Source of the DNA: Opitutus sp. GAS368
GTDB lineage: Bacteria; Verrucomicrobiota; Verrucomicrobiia; Opitutales; Opitutaceae
Direction: 5' to 3'
Assembly (NCBI GenBank): GCA_945903465.1
Contig: CAMDOF010000019.1
Location: forward strand, 1-64,000
Length of the DNA stretch: 64,000 nt
This document shows, piece after piece, positions 27,246 through 37,134 of the stretch; position 1 is the stretch's first letter; each line of letters begins with the position of its first letter. The translations under genes and the position numbers were made by a program. The notes under the pieces are model-generated. The model was not told the origin of the DNA. It saw only the letters and a list, made by a program, of their open reading frames with translations, and did no database searches.

Positions 27246-30185
27246 TCAGAAACTCCCGTTTATTCCGAAGCTGATCGCCTGGTTCGGCAGGTTGACCTCT
27301 GCAATGCGCGATGACGTGAACCGGTAGGCCTTGCGTCGCGCGGCGAGGACATTGGACATGTCCATGGAGAACGTGACGCCGGGCCTCCAGCGATAGGATA
27401 CGCCCAGCATCACCGTCTCCAATTGCCTCTGGTAGAGGCGGAGAGCCGGGGCGGCATTGAAGGTGCGTAGGTAGTCGCTGGTATAGTTGTAGGTCACGCG
27501 CGTGCCGACCAGCCCGTAGTTGTAGGCGAGGCTGACGTTGCCCACCTTCGGGATGAAGTTGGGCACCTCGTTGTTCTTCCGCACATCGGTCCCGCCGAAG
27601 TCGCCCTGCGTCGTCAGGTAGGTGAAATTCGCGGCCAGCTCGAAGCCTTTGAGCGCGCCGGGAAGCAACACGAACTGTTGGCGGTAGCTGAGCTCCCAGC
27701 CCTTTACGTTCGCCTCGCCGGCGTTGGTGCGGCTCAGCACGCGGTAGCCGGCGTAGTCGCCCGCGTACCCGTTGTTCGCTCCGCTCGCGACCGTGCCGAC
27801 CTCGGTGATGAGGATATAGTCCTCAATGGTTTTCTCGAAATAACCCACGGTGAGGAAGCCGGCCGGCCGGAAAAAATACTCCAGGCTTAGGTCCAGATTT
27901 TTCGAATACTGCGGGCCCAGCCCGGGGTTCGCCTCGGTCACGGTCTGCGCGGCTTCGTTGATGGTCGCGGTCGGCACCAGGTTGTTGAACGGCGGCCGAC
28001 TGAAGCTTGTCGACCAACTCGCCCGCGCCTTGAGGTCCGGCAGGAGGTCGTAGGTGAAGTGAACGCTCGGAAACGATCGCGTGTAGCTGCCGCGATCCGT
28101 GATATGGACGCCCCAATCGTAGCGCGCACGCTCGGCGGGGTCCGGAATCTGCGCGGCTGTGGCCGGCCGGCGGCGGACGTTACCCTCGCCCTCCACCTCG
28201 GTGTACTCGGTCCGGACGCCCCCCAGCACCCCGAGCGGGCCGACCTTGCCACGAGCCATTACGTAGCCGGCGTAGACATCCTCGGTCGCATACTTCGTCT
28301 GGCTGAGCTTCTGCATCTCGTGATAGTAACGATCCTCCGTCCACCGTGCCGGATTTGACAGTTCCGCGGCAGTCGCACGCGGGTTGATCGCGGGCATGCG
28401 CCCGCCGTTGTATTCGTCGAACAGCGTCACGAAATATGGCTCGTACGGCAACGGCGGAGCACCGGCTACCCGCGTCCACTGTTTGTCGCCCCGCATCGTG
28501 CGGTTGTTGATCCGGCGCTCGAAGAAGAGGCCGCCCTTGAACGTAAGCGGCTGCTGCAGACGGGGCCGGAACGAGGCGTTGATCTCGCTGGTGAACGCCC
28601 ATGTCTGCTCAATCTGATCACGGTTGGTATGCTGCACCGGGTTCGTGTAGCTCGCCGGATTGTAGATGTTCGGTCCGCCGGTCTGGACGACCCGGGGGCT
28701 GGCCGGATTGGTGCGATCGATCGCCCAACTGATGCCCGGCGCGGTCATGGTCACCGTGCCGCCGTCGCCGCCCGTGCCCACGCCGCGGTCGAGATGGATG
28801 AACGTGTGCGCCACCTTGTAATCGAGATCGAAGCGCTCCGCGGTGTGCTCCCCGCCGAAGCTCAACGTGGGGCTGCGCGCAATCAGCGAGAGATGGGCCG
28901 TGGTCAGCTCCACGTTCGAGGCCGGCAGCGCCCGCGCCTCGGTGCGCGTGTCCGTGAAGTTGGGCAGGATCGCGCCGTTGCCGGTCGGCTGGCTGTTGGG
29001 GGCGAGCGCCGCGATGCTCTGCGCCGTGAAGAAACGGATCTGGCTGCGATCGATGGCGGGCTCGTCGCCCTGGTTGTAGATCAACCCGAATGTGAGCTTG
29101 CTGCGCGGCGACGGCCGGTACTCAAATTTCACATTGGCCGTGGTGATGTGACGGTTGTTCGTTTCGTTGGTGGAACGATAGTCATACAGGTAGGCCGGTG
29201 ACGAGATCGTGTTCTGGTACATGTAGGCGTTGAGGCTGCCGGAATTGACGTTCTCACTATAGAACAGGCCAACCGATACGCCGAGGTTGCGCTCGCCGCC
29301 GAAGACATCGAGCGCCCGCTGATAGGAGAGATTCAACAGCGGATGGAGCGGGTGGTTTCGCCGCTCGGCCGAGTGCACGAGGAACGGCGGACCCCAGCGA
29401 CCGGTGGCGTTGTAGGTGATGCGCTGGCGCTCCGTCATGCTCAGAGGCGAGCGGGTCTTGAGGTTCACGCTGCCGCCGAGCGAATTCGCCGTCTGGTCGG
29501 GCATGTGCCCCTTCGTCAGTTCGACCTGCTCGAAAATCGACCCGGTCAGGCCGAGGTAGGAAATCTGCCGCGCCCCGTTGCCGCGAAACGTCGGCGTGCC
29601 GTCGATCGTGGTGGTCGTCGTTTCCGCCGGCATGCCGCGCACCGAAATGGATCCGACGTTGCCCTCATCATCGTAGATTGGAGCGACCCCGGGCACCCGC
29701 ATCATCAGTTCGCCCACGCCCATATTCGGCATGTTGCCGAACGCATCCAGCGAGACCGCGTTCTTGAGGTTGGGTGCATTGCGCTGGTTCGCGATCGCGA
29801 GGGCGTTTCCCTCGCGCTGGCTGGCCACGGTGAATTTTCCCAGAGCAATCACCGCCGCCCCTAATTCGAAATTCAATCGCGACGCCCGCTCGCCAACGAC
29901 GATCGTCCGGCGCTGCTCGGCCAAGCCGGGATAAGACACGATGATCTCGTACTCCCCGGCGGGCACGCCCGTCAGGGTGAACTGGCCGCCGCTGTCGGTG
30001 ACCACGGTCTTGCGGAGCCGCGGGATTTCCACCGTCGCGCCCTGCAGCATGTTCCCCGTGTTGGCACTGCTCACCGCGCCCGTGAGACCGTCGGCGGCTG
30101 CGGCAAGGGGGGCGAAGCTTGCCAGTGCGATCAAAGTCAAAACCAAGGCGGAGGCAAAGAATGGGGTTCTGTTTGTGGGGTTCAT
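27246..30185 (-). CDS. TonB-dependent receptor (TBDR5)
   Basis: GLTGAVSSANTGNMLQGATVEIPRLRKTVVTDSGGQFTLTGVPAGEYEIIVSYPG; MGVGELMMRVPGVAPIYDDEGNVGSISVRGMPAETTTTTIDG. Confidence 0.93.
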   Translation of the reverse strand: MNPTNRTPFFASALVLTLIALASFAPLAAAADGLTGAVSSANTGNMLQGATVEIPRLRKTVVTDSGGQFTLTGVPAGEYEIIVSYPGLAEQRRTIVVGERASRLNFELGAAVIALGKFTVASQREGNALAIANQRNAPNLKNAVSLDAFGNMPNMGVGELMMRVPGVAPIYDDEGNVGSISVRGMPAETTTTTIDGTPTFRGNGARQISYLGLTGSIFEQVELTKGHMPDQTANSLGGSVNLKTRSPLSMTERQRITYNATGRWGPPFLVHSAERRNHPLHPLLNLSYQRALDVFGGERNLGVSVGLFYSENVNSGSLNAYMYQNTISSPAYLYDYRSTNETNNRHITTANVKFEYRPSPRSKLTFGLIYNQGDEPAIDRSQIRFFTAQSIAALAPNSQPTGNGAILPNFTDTRTEARALPASNVELTTAHLSLIARSPTLSFGGEHTAERFDLDYKVAHTFIHLDRGVGTGGDGGTVTMTAPGISWAIDRTNPASPRVVQTGGPNIYNPASYTNPVQHTNRDQIEQTWAFTSEINASFRPRLQQPLTFKGGLFFERRINNRTMRGDKQWTRVAGAPPLPYEPYFVTLFDEYNGGRMPAINPRATAAELSNPARWTEDRYYHEMQKLSQTKYATEDVYAGYVMARGKVGPLGVLGGVRTEYTEVEGEGNVRRRPATAAQIPDPAERARYDWGVHITDRGSYTRSFPSVHFTYDLLPDLKARASWSTSFSRPPFNNLVPTATINEAAQTVTEANPGLGPQYSKNLDLSLEYFFRPAGFLTVGYFEKTIEDYILITEVGTVASGANNGYAGDYAGYRVLSRTNAGEANVKGWELSYRQQFVLLPGALKGFELAANFTYLTTQGDFGGTDVRKNNEVPNFIPKVGNVSLAYNYGLVGTRVTYNYTSDYLRTFNAAPALRLYQRQLETVMLGVSYRWRPGVTFSMDMSNVLAARRKAYRFTSSRIAEVNLPNQAISFGINGSF

Positions 30186-30219
30186 GCGGTTTATGGGGTT
30201 TGTCGATTCAGGGGTTAGT

Positions 30220-33200
30220 CTAAGGTGAACGCGCCGCGGAGGCTGGCCGCGGCTGGCCGGCGGGAATGGCGTCCGACATGAGATACCCGAAGATATCGCG
30301 CGTATCGTCCGACGTGAGCGATTCGAGGAGGCCCGTGGGCATGAGCGACACGTTTAGCCGCTGGACCTCCCTGATGTCGCCACGCTCGATCGTCAGACGT
30401 TCGGTGATAGTCTGGACTACGACCGAGCTTTCCCCTTCGGCCATGGTTCCCGACACCACTCGTCCCTGCCGCGTCGTGATCACGCAGAGCTGGTAGTCCG
30501 CGGCAATCACCGCGTTCGGATCAATGATGTTGGCCAGCAGGTACTCGAGATCCTTGCGGCCGGAACCAGTCAGATCCGGCCCGATCAATCCGCCGCGATC
30601 GAACAAACGGTGGCACATCGCGCAGCGCTGCTCGAAGAGCGCCTGACCGGCCGCGAGATTCGCCGCCCCGAGCGCCGCGGGCGTGAGCATGGCACGGGTG
30701 CGTCGGATGGCCGCCTTGATTTCGCCGGGGGAGGACTTGACGCTTCCCCACGCCGATTCGAGCTTCGCCGTGAGCGGCGGATCGCCGAGCTGCGCAATCT
30801 GGCGGGCGTTCACGGTGCTGATATCCGTTTTCCGGATGCGACGTTGGGCGACCGCATCCAGCAGCAGGTGCGAGCTCTCCACCCGTCCCGCCATGGCATC
30901 GACCGCTGCCGTCCGCGCCGAGGCCGTGAGGCTGGGAAACAGCTCCAGCAAGGCCGGCGCGATGCGCCCGTCCGAAGACGCCGCCAGGGCGCGCAGAGCC
31001 GCCTCCGCCACGGCGGGCGTTCGGAGCAACCCCAGCAGGTCGTCGACCAACCAAGCGGGCCGGCTCCGTGCCAGCGCGTCGAGCGCCGCCAGGCGAACGG
31101 AGACCGGGCTCAGCGCGTCGTTCATCTGTCGCCGCAGCGGCTCGGCGGTGGATGTGTCACCCAGATTGGCGGCGAACCGCAACGCGAGCAAGCGGGTGTC
31201 CGCATCCGCCACCTGTCTCCAGCGCATTAATACGGCCGCAGCGCCAGTCGGGACCGGCACCTCGCGCATCCCCGCGAGCCCCTGGAGGGTGCCTTCCAGC
31301 ACATCGCGCGCGGCCCGGGGATCCGTGATACGCTCAAGCGCACTGATCAAAGCCGCTCCCGCCGGCGGACTGCGCAAGTCCTCCGCCAGTCGGCGCGCGA
31401 GGAATCGACGCAACTTGGGAACCTGCGTCGCGACCGCCAGCGTCGCGGCATTCGCGGGCGCTGCCGCGACCAGCGGCTCCACCCCGTACCATAGCAGCCG
31501 GGCAAGGTTGGCGTCGGTGTCAGCCGGACATCGCTCGACGAGCGCGCTCGCGAGTGTCATCCGCAAAGCCGGCTCGATCTTGCCCAAGGCGGAAGCCAGT
31601 GCTGTCCGCACCAGCCACGTGGATTCGTCCCGTGCCAGCGCGGCCAGCCGGTTCACCACCGTGGCATCGACAGATCGTTCCGTCAGGAGCCGCACCGCCC
31701 ACCCACGGATATGTTCGTTCGGGTGCGCGAGCAGGCCCTGCAGCCACGCCGGATCCGCTCCGCCCGTGACGTGCAGCGCCCACAGCGCGCGCAGCTTTCG
31801 GGTGACGTCCTCCTGCGCGTCGAACATGCGTCGCAGTTCGGTACGCGTCGCGTTCTGGTCAGAACCGGCAGCGGCGCGCTCCTGGAGAATCCGGCGCGCG
31901 TGCCGTACATACCAGTCGTTGCGATTTAACTGCAGCTCGACAAGCCGGGCGTCGGACTCGTGCGCTAGGTTGACCACCACGCGTCGCGGCGCGCCCCAGC
32001 TGATCTTGTAGATGCGGCCGCTGGAGCGGTGGACTCCATCGCGATCATGGCATTCCCCGGTGTCGGACCAATCCGTCATGACCACGTCGCCGTCCGGGCC
32101 GTAGGCGAGAGACACGGCGCGAAACCACTGGTCGTCGGCGGTTAGGAAATCGGGCGCGTGCCGGGCCAGGTAGCGTCCGTTGCCGTTGTCCTGGTCGATG
32201 CGGTCGCGATTGATCCGCCGGCCGTGGATGTTGCTCAGAAAGATCGAGCCCCGGTATTCCGCCGGCCAGTGATCGCCGAGATAGATCATCGCATCGGAGT
32301 GCGAGTGGCCGCCGCCGAACGCCTCGTTGCCCTCCGCAACCCGCGTACTCTTTTCGGAGCTGGCTCCGCCCCAGTGCCGGTGGTCCACCGTCGTCTCCAT
32401 GAGCTCGTAGCTGTGCGGATTCGGATGCGCTGCGCGTCCCGGTCCCCGGTCATAGCGCGCTCCCGGCGCGAGGTGCCAGAGGTGCTCGATGACGCTCGTG
32501 CTCAGGAAACCCTGCCCATGGTCGTCGAAGTCGAGCCCCCAGGGATTGACGGTGCCATCCGCAACAATCTCGAAGCGCCGATCGACAGGATGATACCGCC
32601 AGATCGCGCAGCTCATGAACGTGCGCGCTTCCTTGGGGTCACCAGGCTTTCCGACGAGTGAGGGCTGCTTGTTGCCGTGGCGGCCATAGAGCCAGCCATC
32701 GGGCCCCCAACTCAGTCCGTTCACGCTGTTGTGCTCGGCCCTGAGCGTCCACCCATCGAGCAACACGACGGGCTCGCTGTCGGGCCGATCATCGCGATCA
32801 CGATCCGGGATGAAGGCAAAACTCGGCGGCGCGGTGATCCAAACTCCGCCGAAACCCACGGTTAGGCCGGTCAGGCGGTTCAGATGATCTTGAAAGACTT
32901 TCCGCGAATCGAAAATCCCGTCGCCGTCGGTGTCCTCGAAAATCAGAATCCGATCGCGGTGTTCATCGGTAAAGTCAGACCCGTTGTAGGAATAGCTCTC
33001 CGCGACCCACAACCGCCCGCGGTCGTCGTACGCGATGGCGATCGGCTGGCGGACACCGGGCTCCGCCGCAGCGAGTGTCACCTGAAATCCGGCGGGGACG
33101 TGGAGTTTCCTCAGTGCCTCGGTCGGCGGCAGGGGCCGCTCGGCGGGCGGGTGCGTGTCCACCGGCCTCCATTCTTCCGCAGCCTGCACCGACGATAAAC

Positions 33201-33264
33201 GGCAGATGAGAATTCCTACTGCGGCCGTGACGACCGAACGCAAAAATAGCCCTGATGGCTTCAT
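30220..33264 (-). CDS. PVC-type heme-binding CxxCH protein (propeller + HEAT + cytochrome c)
   Basis: HVPAGFQVTLAAAEPGVRQPIAIAYDDRGRLWVAESYSYNGSDFTDEHRDRILIFEDTDGDGIFDSRKVF; C-terminal CAMCHRLFDRGGLIGPDLTGSGRKDLEYLLANIIDPNAVI. Confidence 0.9.
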   Translation of the reverse strand: MKPSGLFLRSVVTAAVGILICRLSSVQAAEEWRPVDTHPPAERPLPPTEALRKLHVPAGFQVTLAAAEPGVRQPIAIAYDDRGRLWVAESYSYNGSDFTDEHRDRILIFEDTDGDGIFDSRKVFQDHLNRLTGLTVGFGGVWITAPPSFAFIPDRDRDDRPDSEPVVLLDGWTLRAEHNSVNGLSWGPDGWLYGRHGNKQPSLVGKPGDPKEARTFMSCAIWRYHPVDRRFEIVADGTVNPWGLDFDDHGQGFLSTSVIEHLWHLAPGARYDRGPGRAAHPNPHSYELMETTVDHRHWGGASSEKSTRVAEGNEAFGGGHSHSDAMIYLGDHWPAEYRGSIFLSNIHGRRINRDRIDQDNGNGRYLARHAPDFLTADDQWFRAVSLAYGPDGDVVMTDWSDTGECHDRDGVHRSSGRIYKISWGAPRRVVVNLAHESDARLVELQLNRNDWYVRHARRILQERAAAGSDQNATRTELRRMFDAQEDVTRKLRALWALHVTGGADPAWLQGLLAHPNEHIRGWAVRLLTERSVDATVVNRLAALARDESTWLVRTALASALGKIEPALRMTLASALVERCPADTDANLARLLWYGVEPLVAAAPANAATLAVATQVPKLRRFLARRLAEDLRSPPAGAALISALERITDPRAARDVLEGTLQGLAGMREVPVPTGAAAVLMRWRQVADADTRLLALRFAANLGDTSTAEPLRRQMNDALSPVSVRLAALDALARSRPAWLVDDLLGLLRTPAVAEAALRALAASSDGRIAPALLELFPSLTASARTAAVDAMAGRVESSHLLLDAVAQRRIRKTDISTVNARQIAQLGDPPLTAKLESAWGSVKSSPGEIKAAIRRTRAMLTPAALGAANLAAGQALFEQRCAMCHRLFDRGGLIGPDLTGSGRKDLEYLLANIIDPNAVIAADYQLCVITTRQGRVVSGTMAEGESSVVVQTITERLTIERGDIREVQRLNVSLMPTGLLESLTSDDTRDIFGYLMSDAIPAGQPRPASAARSP

Positions 33265-33977
33265 TTCGGCGGAATGCGCTTCAGCCGGATATCCTTGAAC
33301 TCCGCCACGCAGCCGCCGCCATGATCCTGGAATGCGATGATCCCCGAAATGCGGCTACGCGTACGATCCTGATCAATCAGATCGGAAAAGACGACACCGT
33401 TGATGATTTGAACGAGCCTAGTGCCGGTTCCGATGACCACGAGATCGTTCCAGTCGTTTTCCTTGAACGCGGACTGCACGGTGGCGGGGTCCGCGACCTG
33501 CTCGACGTTCCTGGTCCCGTCGGGCGCAATCCGGACCTTTTGGCCCGCGGTGGAAAGAAATCGCCGATCCTGCTCCGTCCAAAGGGACTCATGCCACAGT
33601 CCCATGGCCGATTTTGCCGCGACTTCGACTTGGTATCCGTGGACCTGCCACTTGCCTTTGTCCTCGCTGCGCACCTGTACGCCCGAGTTTCCCTTCGTGT
33701 AGCGGAAACGGAGCCGGAGTTCAAAGTCGTCCACCTCGCCCCCGCGCCAAATCAGCCAGTTCTTCGTCGTTCCCCCGCTGCAAATGGCACCATCCTTGAC
33801 GCGCCATGCTCCGGGCATGCCGTCCCAGCCGGTCAGGTCTTTGCCGTTGAAAAGACTCATGAACCCAGCCTCACGTTCCTCCGCAGCCGGGAGAATTTGC
33901 CCCACCAACCAACAGGCCAGCGCGGCGAACACCGCGCGTGCATGTGAGAAAATCATTGGGTGAACGATGAATTTCAT
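33261..33977 (-). CDS. DUF1080 / 3-keto-disaccharide hydrolase-like protein
   Basis: FMSLFNGKDLTGWDGMPGAWRVKDGAICSG...GNSGVQVRS...SGIIAFQDHGGGCVAEFKDIRLKRI. Confidence 0.85.
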   Translation of the reverse strand: MKFIVHPMIFSHARAVFAALACWLVGQILPAAEEREAGFMSLFNGKDLTGWDGMPGAWRVKDGAICSGGTTKNWLIWRGGEVDDFELRLRFRYTKGNSGVQVRSEDKGKWQVHGYQVEVAAKSAMGLWHESLWTEQDRRFLSTAGQKVRIAPDGTRNVEQVADPATVQSAFKENDWNDLVVIGTGTRLVQIINGVVFSDLIDQDRTRSRISGIIAFQDHGGGCVAEFKDIRLKRIPPK

Positions 33978-34087
33978 GGGGTAACAAACAATCGGCGCGC
34001 AAGGCCTGGGGAAGCGGGTTGGAGATCTGCTCCGCCACCGAAAGCGACGCAAATGCAGGATGGGACTCATCGTCATGTCAAATAGTT

Positions 34088-34097
34088 TGATCGATCA
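34088..34097. promoter_or_regulatory. Palindromic site TGATCGATCA (putative GntR operator, site A) upstream of DUF1080
   Basis: Perfect 10-bp palindrome about 110 bp upstream of the 33977 start; a second imperfect copy ccgatagatcaca lies near 34134. Confidence 0.6.
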
Positions 34098-34279
34098 TAG
34101 AAAACGTATTGTTAGAGGTGTAATCCGAAAAATCCGATAGATCACAGTGTTTGTGTTAGGAGGAGCGTTACGGAAGGTTTTTTCCGGTCGGCTTGCTGCC
34201 GGAAGTAACCTTGATACCCGCGAGTGGCCCCGCCGGCGACTCGGTTCCCGCAATTACCTTCCACGCTTCGGGGACCTTC

Positions 34280-34420
34280 GTAGTGTGCAGCGGCGAATTC
34301 GGCCGCTCTCCTGACAATGGTATCGTCGGCGGGACCGCTTTTGGTCGCGACCACAATTCCAACGCGATGACCATTTGGCGCGCTGGCAGCGGAGTGAAAG
34401 CCGGTCTACGATTGGCGGGT
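34280..34420 (+). pseudogene. DUF1501 C-terminal fragment
   Basis: VVCSGEFGRSPDNGIVGGTAFGRDHNSNAMTIWRAGSGVKAG aligns by eye with the intact DUF1501 protein [43 protein letters not shown]. Confidence 0.65.
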
Positions 34421-34501
34421 CCGCTGACCAAGGAGCTGATCGCACAAATCCTTCGCCTTGAGGTGGGGCGAAACAGTGCGTTCTGAAGTCGCAACTACAC
34501 A

Positions 34502-34870
34502 ATGAGGCCTCTGCTCGCGATCGCGGTGTGGCTCGTTTCCGTCGTCTCCCACATGTGGGCTGCGGTCGGTGCGCAACCGAATGTAATTGTGTTTCTCGCC
34601 GACGATTTGGGTTACGGCGATCTTTCGTGTCGGGGATCGACGACCATCGCGACGGCGCGGCTCGATCGCCTCGCGCCGGACGAAGTACGATTCACAGATG
34701 CATACTCGGCTGCGCCATATAACAGTCCATCCCGTGCCGCGCTGCGCACCGGCCGGATGCCTTCGCTCTGTGGACTGCCCTATGTGCTTTCACGGCAGTG
34801 CACCACGGCTTGCGTGACGCCGAGATAACGCTGGTTTCGCTGGTCGCCCGACTACCCTGGAAAACGGGCT
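34502..34870 (+). pseudogene. N-terminal sulfatase fragment, frameshifted, catalytic Cys replaced by Asn
   Basis: QPNVIVFLADDLGYGDLSCRGS...FTDAYSAAPYNSPSRAALRTGR (expected CSPSR; AAC codon at 34721-34723); continues in another frame as GLRDAEITLVSLV. Confidence 0.75.
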
Positions 34871-35179
34871 CCGCCGGCTGGATCCAGTGTACGTGCGACC
34901 GGAATTGCCGGGCTCGGGGACCGCGAAACCAACCTCGCCGTGATGTGTGGTGTGGGTGCACTTCGGTATTTGGTCCGAACTGCGCCCCCAAAGACACCAC
35001 GGCGGCACTTCGTACCTCTTTTTTGTCTCTATAATTGTGTAAAATGTTTATTTGCAATGTAACGGCCGTGAACCTTAGCGTGGCGCCAATTAGAAGGCGT
35101 TGCCGCCATCCCGAACCCTGCGCCCCCGCGTTCATCAACCGGAATAATCGCCATCTGCCCGTCGCTTTCCGCGAACTCT

Positions 35180-35760
35180 TTCAACCACTTAACTCCGAGC
35201 AGTGAGGTGCCCTGGTTTGAATCGGCACTGATATTGGCGGCAGGTTGATTCCATCGCTCCGCTCCCAACGGGCTCGCCGCGCAGCTTGTCCGGCGCATAG
35301 CCGAGGCGCTGGCGGTTGTTTTCGGAATGGTTGATTTCTCGTTCGAGGTGCAGCCGTGCCTTGGTCTCAGGCTCGGCTTGCAGGCAGACGAGGGCCTCGC
35401 GCAAATCTCGATCAGGCTTGGGCCTGACCGGCCTCGAGTTGGGCGAGCAAGGGTTTGATCCAGTCCTGCGCCAAGGCGCTGCCGGCTCCATGCAGCGCCT
35501 CCGCCACGGCCCACGGATGTTGCTCGGCGTGGGACAAATCGAGCCGCTGGCACGACTGCGGCAAACGGTCATCCACCAGAATCCAGATCCACACGGCACT
35601 GTCGGCGACCACGAGCACCTGGGCCGCCTGCCCGAGCCCGTGGCGACTCGCTTCGTTTGCTCGCAGAGCGCATCGATGTCGCCGCGGCTCAGAATTACCG
35701 GCCGAGCGCCGTTAAATTTCCGGCGCGAACTTCCGGCGCGGGAGCGTTGACTTGCTGGCG
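35180..35760 (-). pseudogene. Degenerate transposase remnant, ISKra4-like
   Basis: HLEREINHSENNRQRLGYAPDKLRGEPVGSGAMESTCRQYQCRFK, plus MLVVADSAVWIWILVDDRLPQSCQRLDLSHAEQHPWAVAEALHGAG in a different frame (frameshifts). Confidence 0.6.
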
Positions 35761-35771
35761 GAATTCGCGGA

Positions 35772-35780
35772 CCGATCATA
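35772..35780. promoter_or_regulatory. Half operator CCGATCATA directly upstream of the GntR1 reading frame (site B)
   Basis: Matches the second half of the TGATCGATCATA motif, ~5 bp from the ATG at 35785; the GntR2 gene has its site in the equivalent position. Confidence 0.4.
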
Positions 35781-35784
35781 GTTG

Positions 35785-36462
35785 ATGGAGAGCGAAACTT
35801 CCTTCCAAACCAAGTCGTCGCGCGTCTAAAGCGAATTGAAGCGGAACATCACGACGGGCATGTATCAAGCCGGCGAGCATCTGGTGCGCCGCGACTTGGT
35901 GAAAAAGCACGGCGTGAGCCTCTCGATCGTCAACGAGGCGCTGGCGCGCCTCAGCGGCGACGGGCTTGTCGAGACCAAGGAGATGTATGGCTCACGGGTG
36001 GTCAGCCTCACGGCCCAGAGCCTTCGCGACGAGTTCGTGCTCCGCGAAGCGATCGAGCGCCACGTGGCGCGCCTCCTCGCCGAGAAAGCGAGCGACGAGG
36101 TCCTGAAGGGGCTGATGGAGGATGCGCGGACCGTCGATCGCTGGATGAACGAGTTGGGGCACGACGGCAGCCAAGGCAGCCTGCTGCACTTGGATTTTCA
36201 CCTTAAGCTGGCGCGTTCGACCGGCTTTCCGTCGCTGGAAGAGGCGCTCAAGTGGACGAGCATGCGGGCGTTGCTGACTACACGCTGGCTAAAAAACCAG
36301 CAGTTGCCGCATCCGGAGGATTTTCACCAGCAACTCGTGCATTCGATGTTGAAGCGCGACCCGGCCCTGGCCGACGAGACTATGCGGGCGCACTTGCACT
36401 ACGCGGACGACTACGAGGCGCGAAATCCCAAGAAAATCCCAGCCGAGCCCGCGAAGGCCTGA
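35785..36462 (+). pseudogene. GntR-family (FadR/FCD-like) regulator with an in-frame stop near its N-terminus; re-start possible at TTG 35836
   Basis: ATG 35785 frame: MESETSFQTKSSRV* then SELKRNITTGMYQAGEHLVRRDLVKKHGVSLSIVNEALARLSGDGLVETKEM...; paralog at 57615-58295 reads TKSSRVYGELKRDITAG; TAA at 35827-35829. Confidence 0.7.
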
Positions 36463-36509
36463 TCGGAATTCGGGGCATGCCTGCGCCCCCTGCCGGCGGT
36501 CTTCGCGTG

Positions 36510-36824
36510 TTATTTCTCCTCAGCGGGGCCGCGCCGCGCGCCAGCCGGCACCGAGCCGGGCGCGCACCTCGCGTTGCTTTGGCGGCGTAAATTTTCCGAG
36601 TTCGGTGGGAAATCCTTTATCAGGCACAGCTCGATATTGTTGCAGCCGATCCGCTTGCAGTGATCGATGGATTCTGTAACCGGCTGCGTCTTCATTCCCT
36701 GTAGGCTGAAACCGATGGGCCGAGATTTGCCGTCCCAAGGTGCAGTGGCGAGCGCGCGGCCGGCCACCGTTGCGGCCAAGGCGGAGAGGCTGTGTTGGAC
36801 GAAGCGACGGCGAGCAAGGTGCAT
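36510..36824 (-). pseudogene. N-terminal fragment of a TAT-exported sugar-phosphate isomerase/epimerase
   Basis: MHLARRRFVQHSLSALAATVAGRA...KSRPIGFSLQGMKTQPVTESIDHCKRIGCNNIELCLIKDFP matches the intact copy at 48233-49162, then degenerates. Confidence 0.75.
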
Positions 36825-36908
36825 GGGAAAGCGCGAGGTTCAGAGACGGTAATCAGGCGCGGCGCGCCCGAGGGTAGATGGCCGTTTGGCAGGTTGTCGG
36901 AAAAATCA

Positions 36909-36920
36909 AGATCGATCATA
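36909..36920. promoter_or_regulatory. AGATCGATCATA (site C) upstream of the isomerase fragment
   Basis: Reverse complement tATGATCGATCTTGATTT is identical to the site upstream of the intact isomerase gene (48132-48147). Confidence 0.6.
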
Positions 36921-37015
36921 GAGGTTACATTTCCGGAGACGCGCAGGCCGGGGCTCTTACGCAAGAGGCAGAGGCATAGAAGGTGGAGTTGGGCGGCGAG
37001 TTAATCGCTCGAAAC

Positions 37016-37049
37016 GCGATCGATCACTATCGGCGATCGATCACTATCC
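37016..37049 (+). promoter_or_regulatory. Tandem 17-bp operator-like repeat GCGATCGATCACTATC(G/C) x2 followed by CTTGACTT (site D)
   Basis: Two direct copies at 37016-37032 and 37033-37049, upstream of the truncated heme protein. Confidence 0.7.
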
Positions 37050-37134
37050 CCTTGACTTCAATTTACGATCGCGGCCTCGTGTGGTCCGCTCGTTCGACCC
37101 GGCGTCGGCGGGATTCGCACCCCACCTGCAACCC

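Noticed and set aside
28715-28722. GATCGATC inside the TBDR5 coding sequence
   Set aside because: Lies mid-gene with no flanking ATGATC/TTGAC context; treated as background for the operator motif
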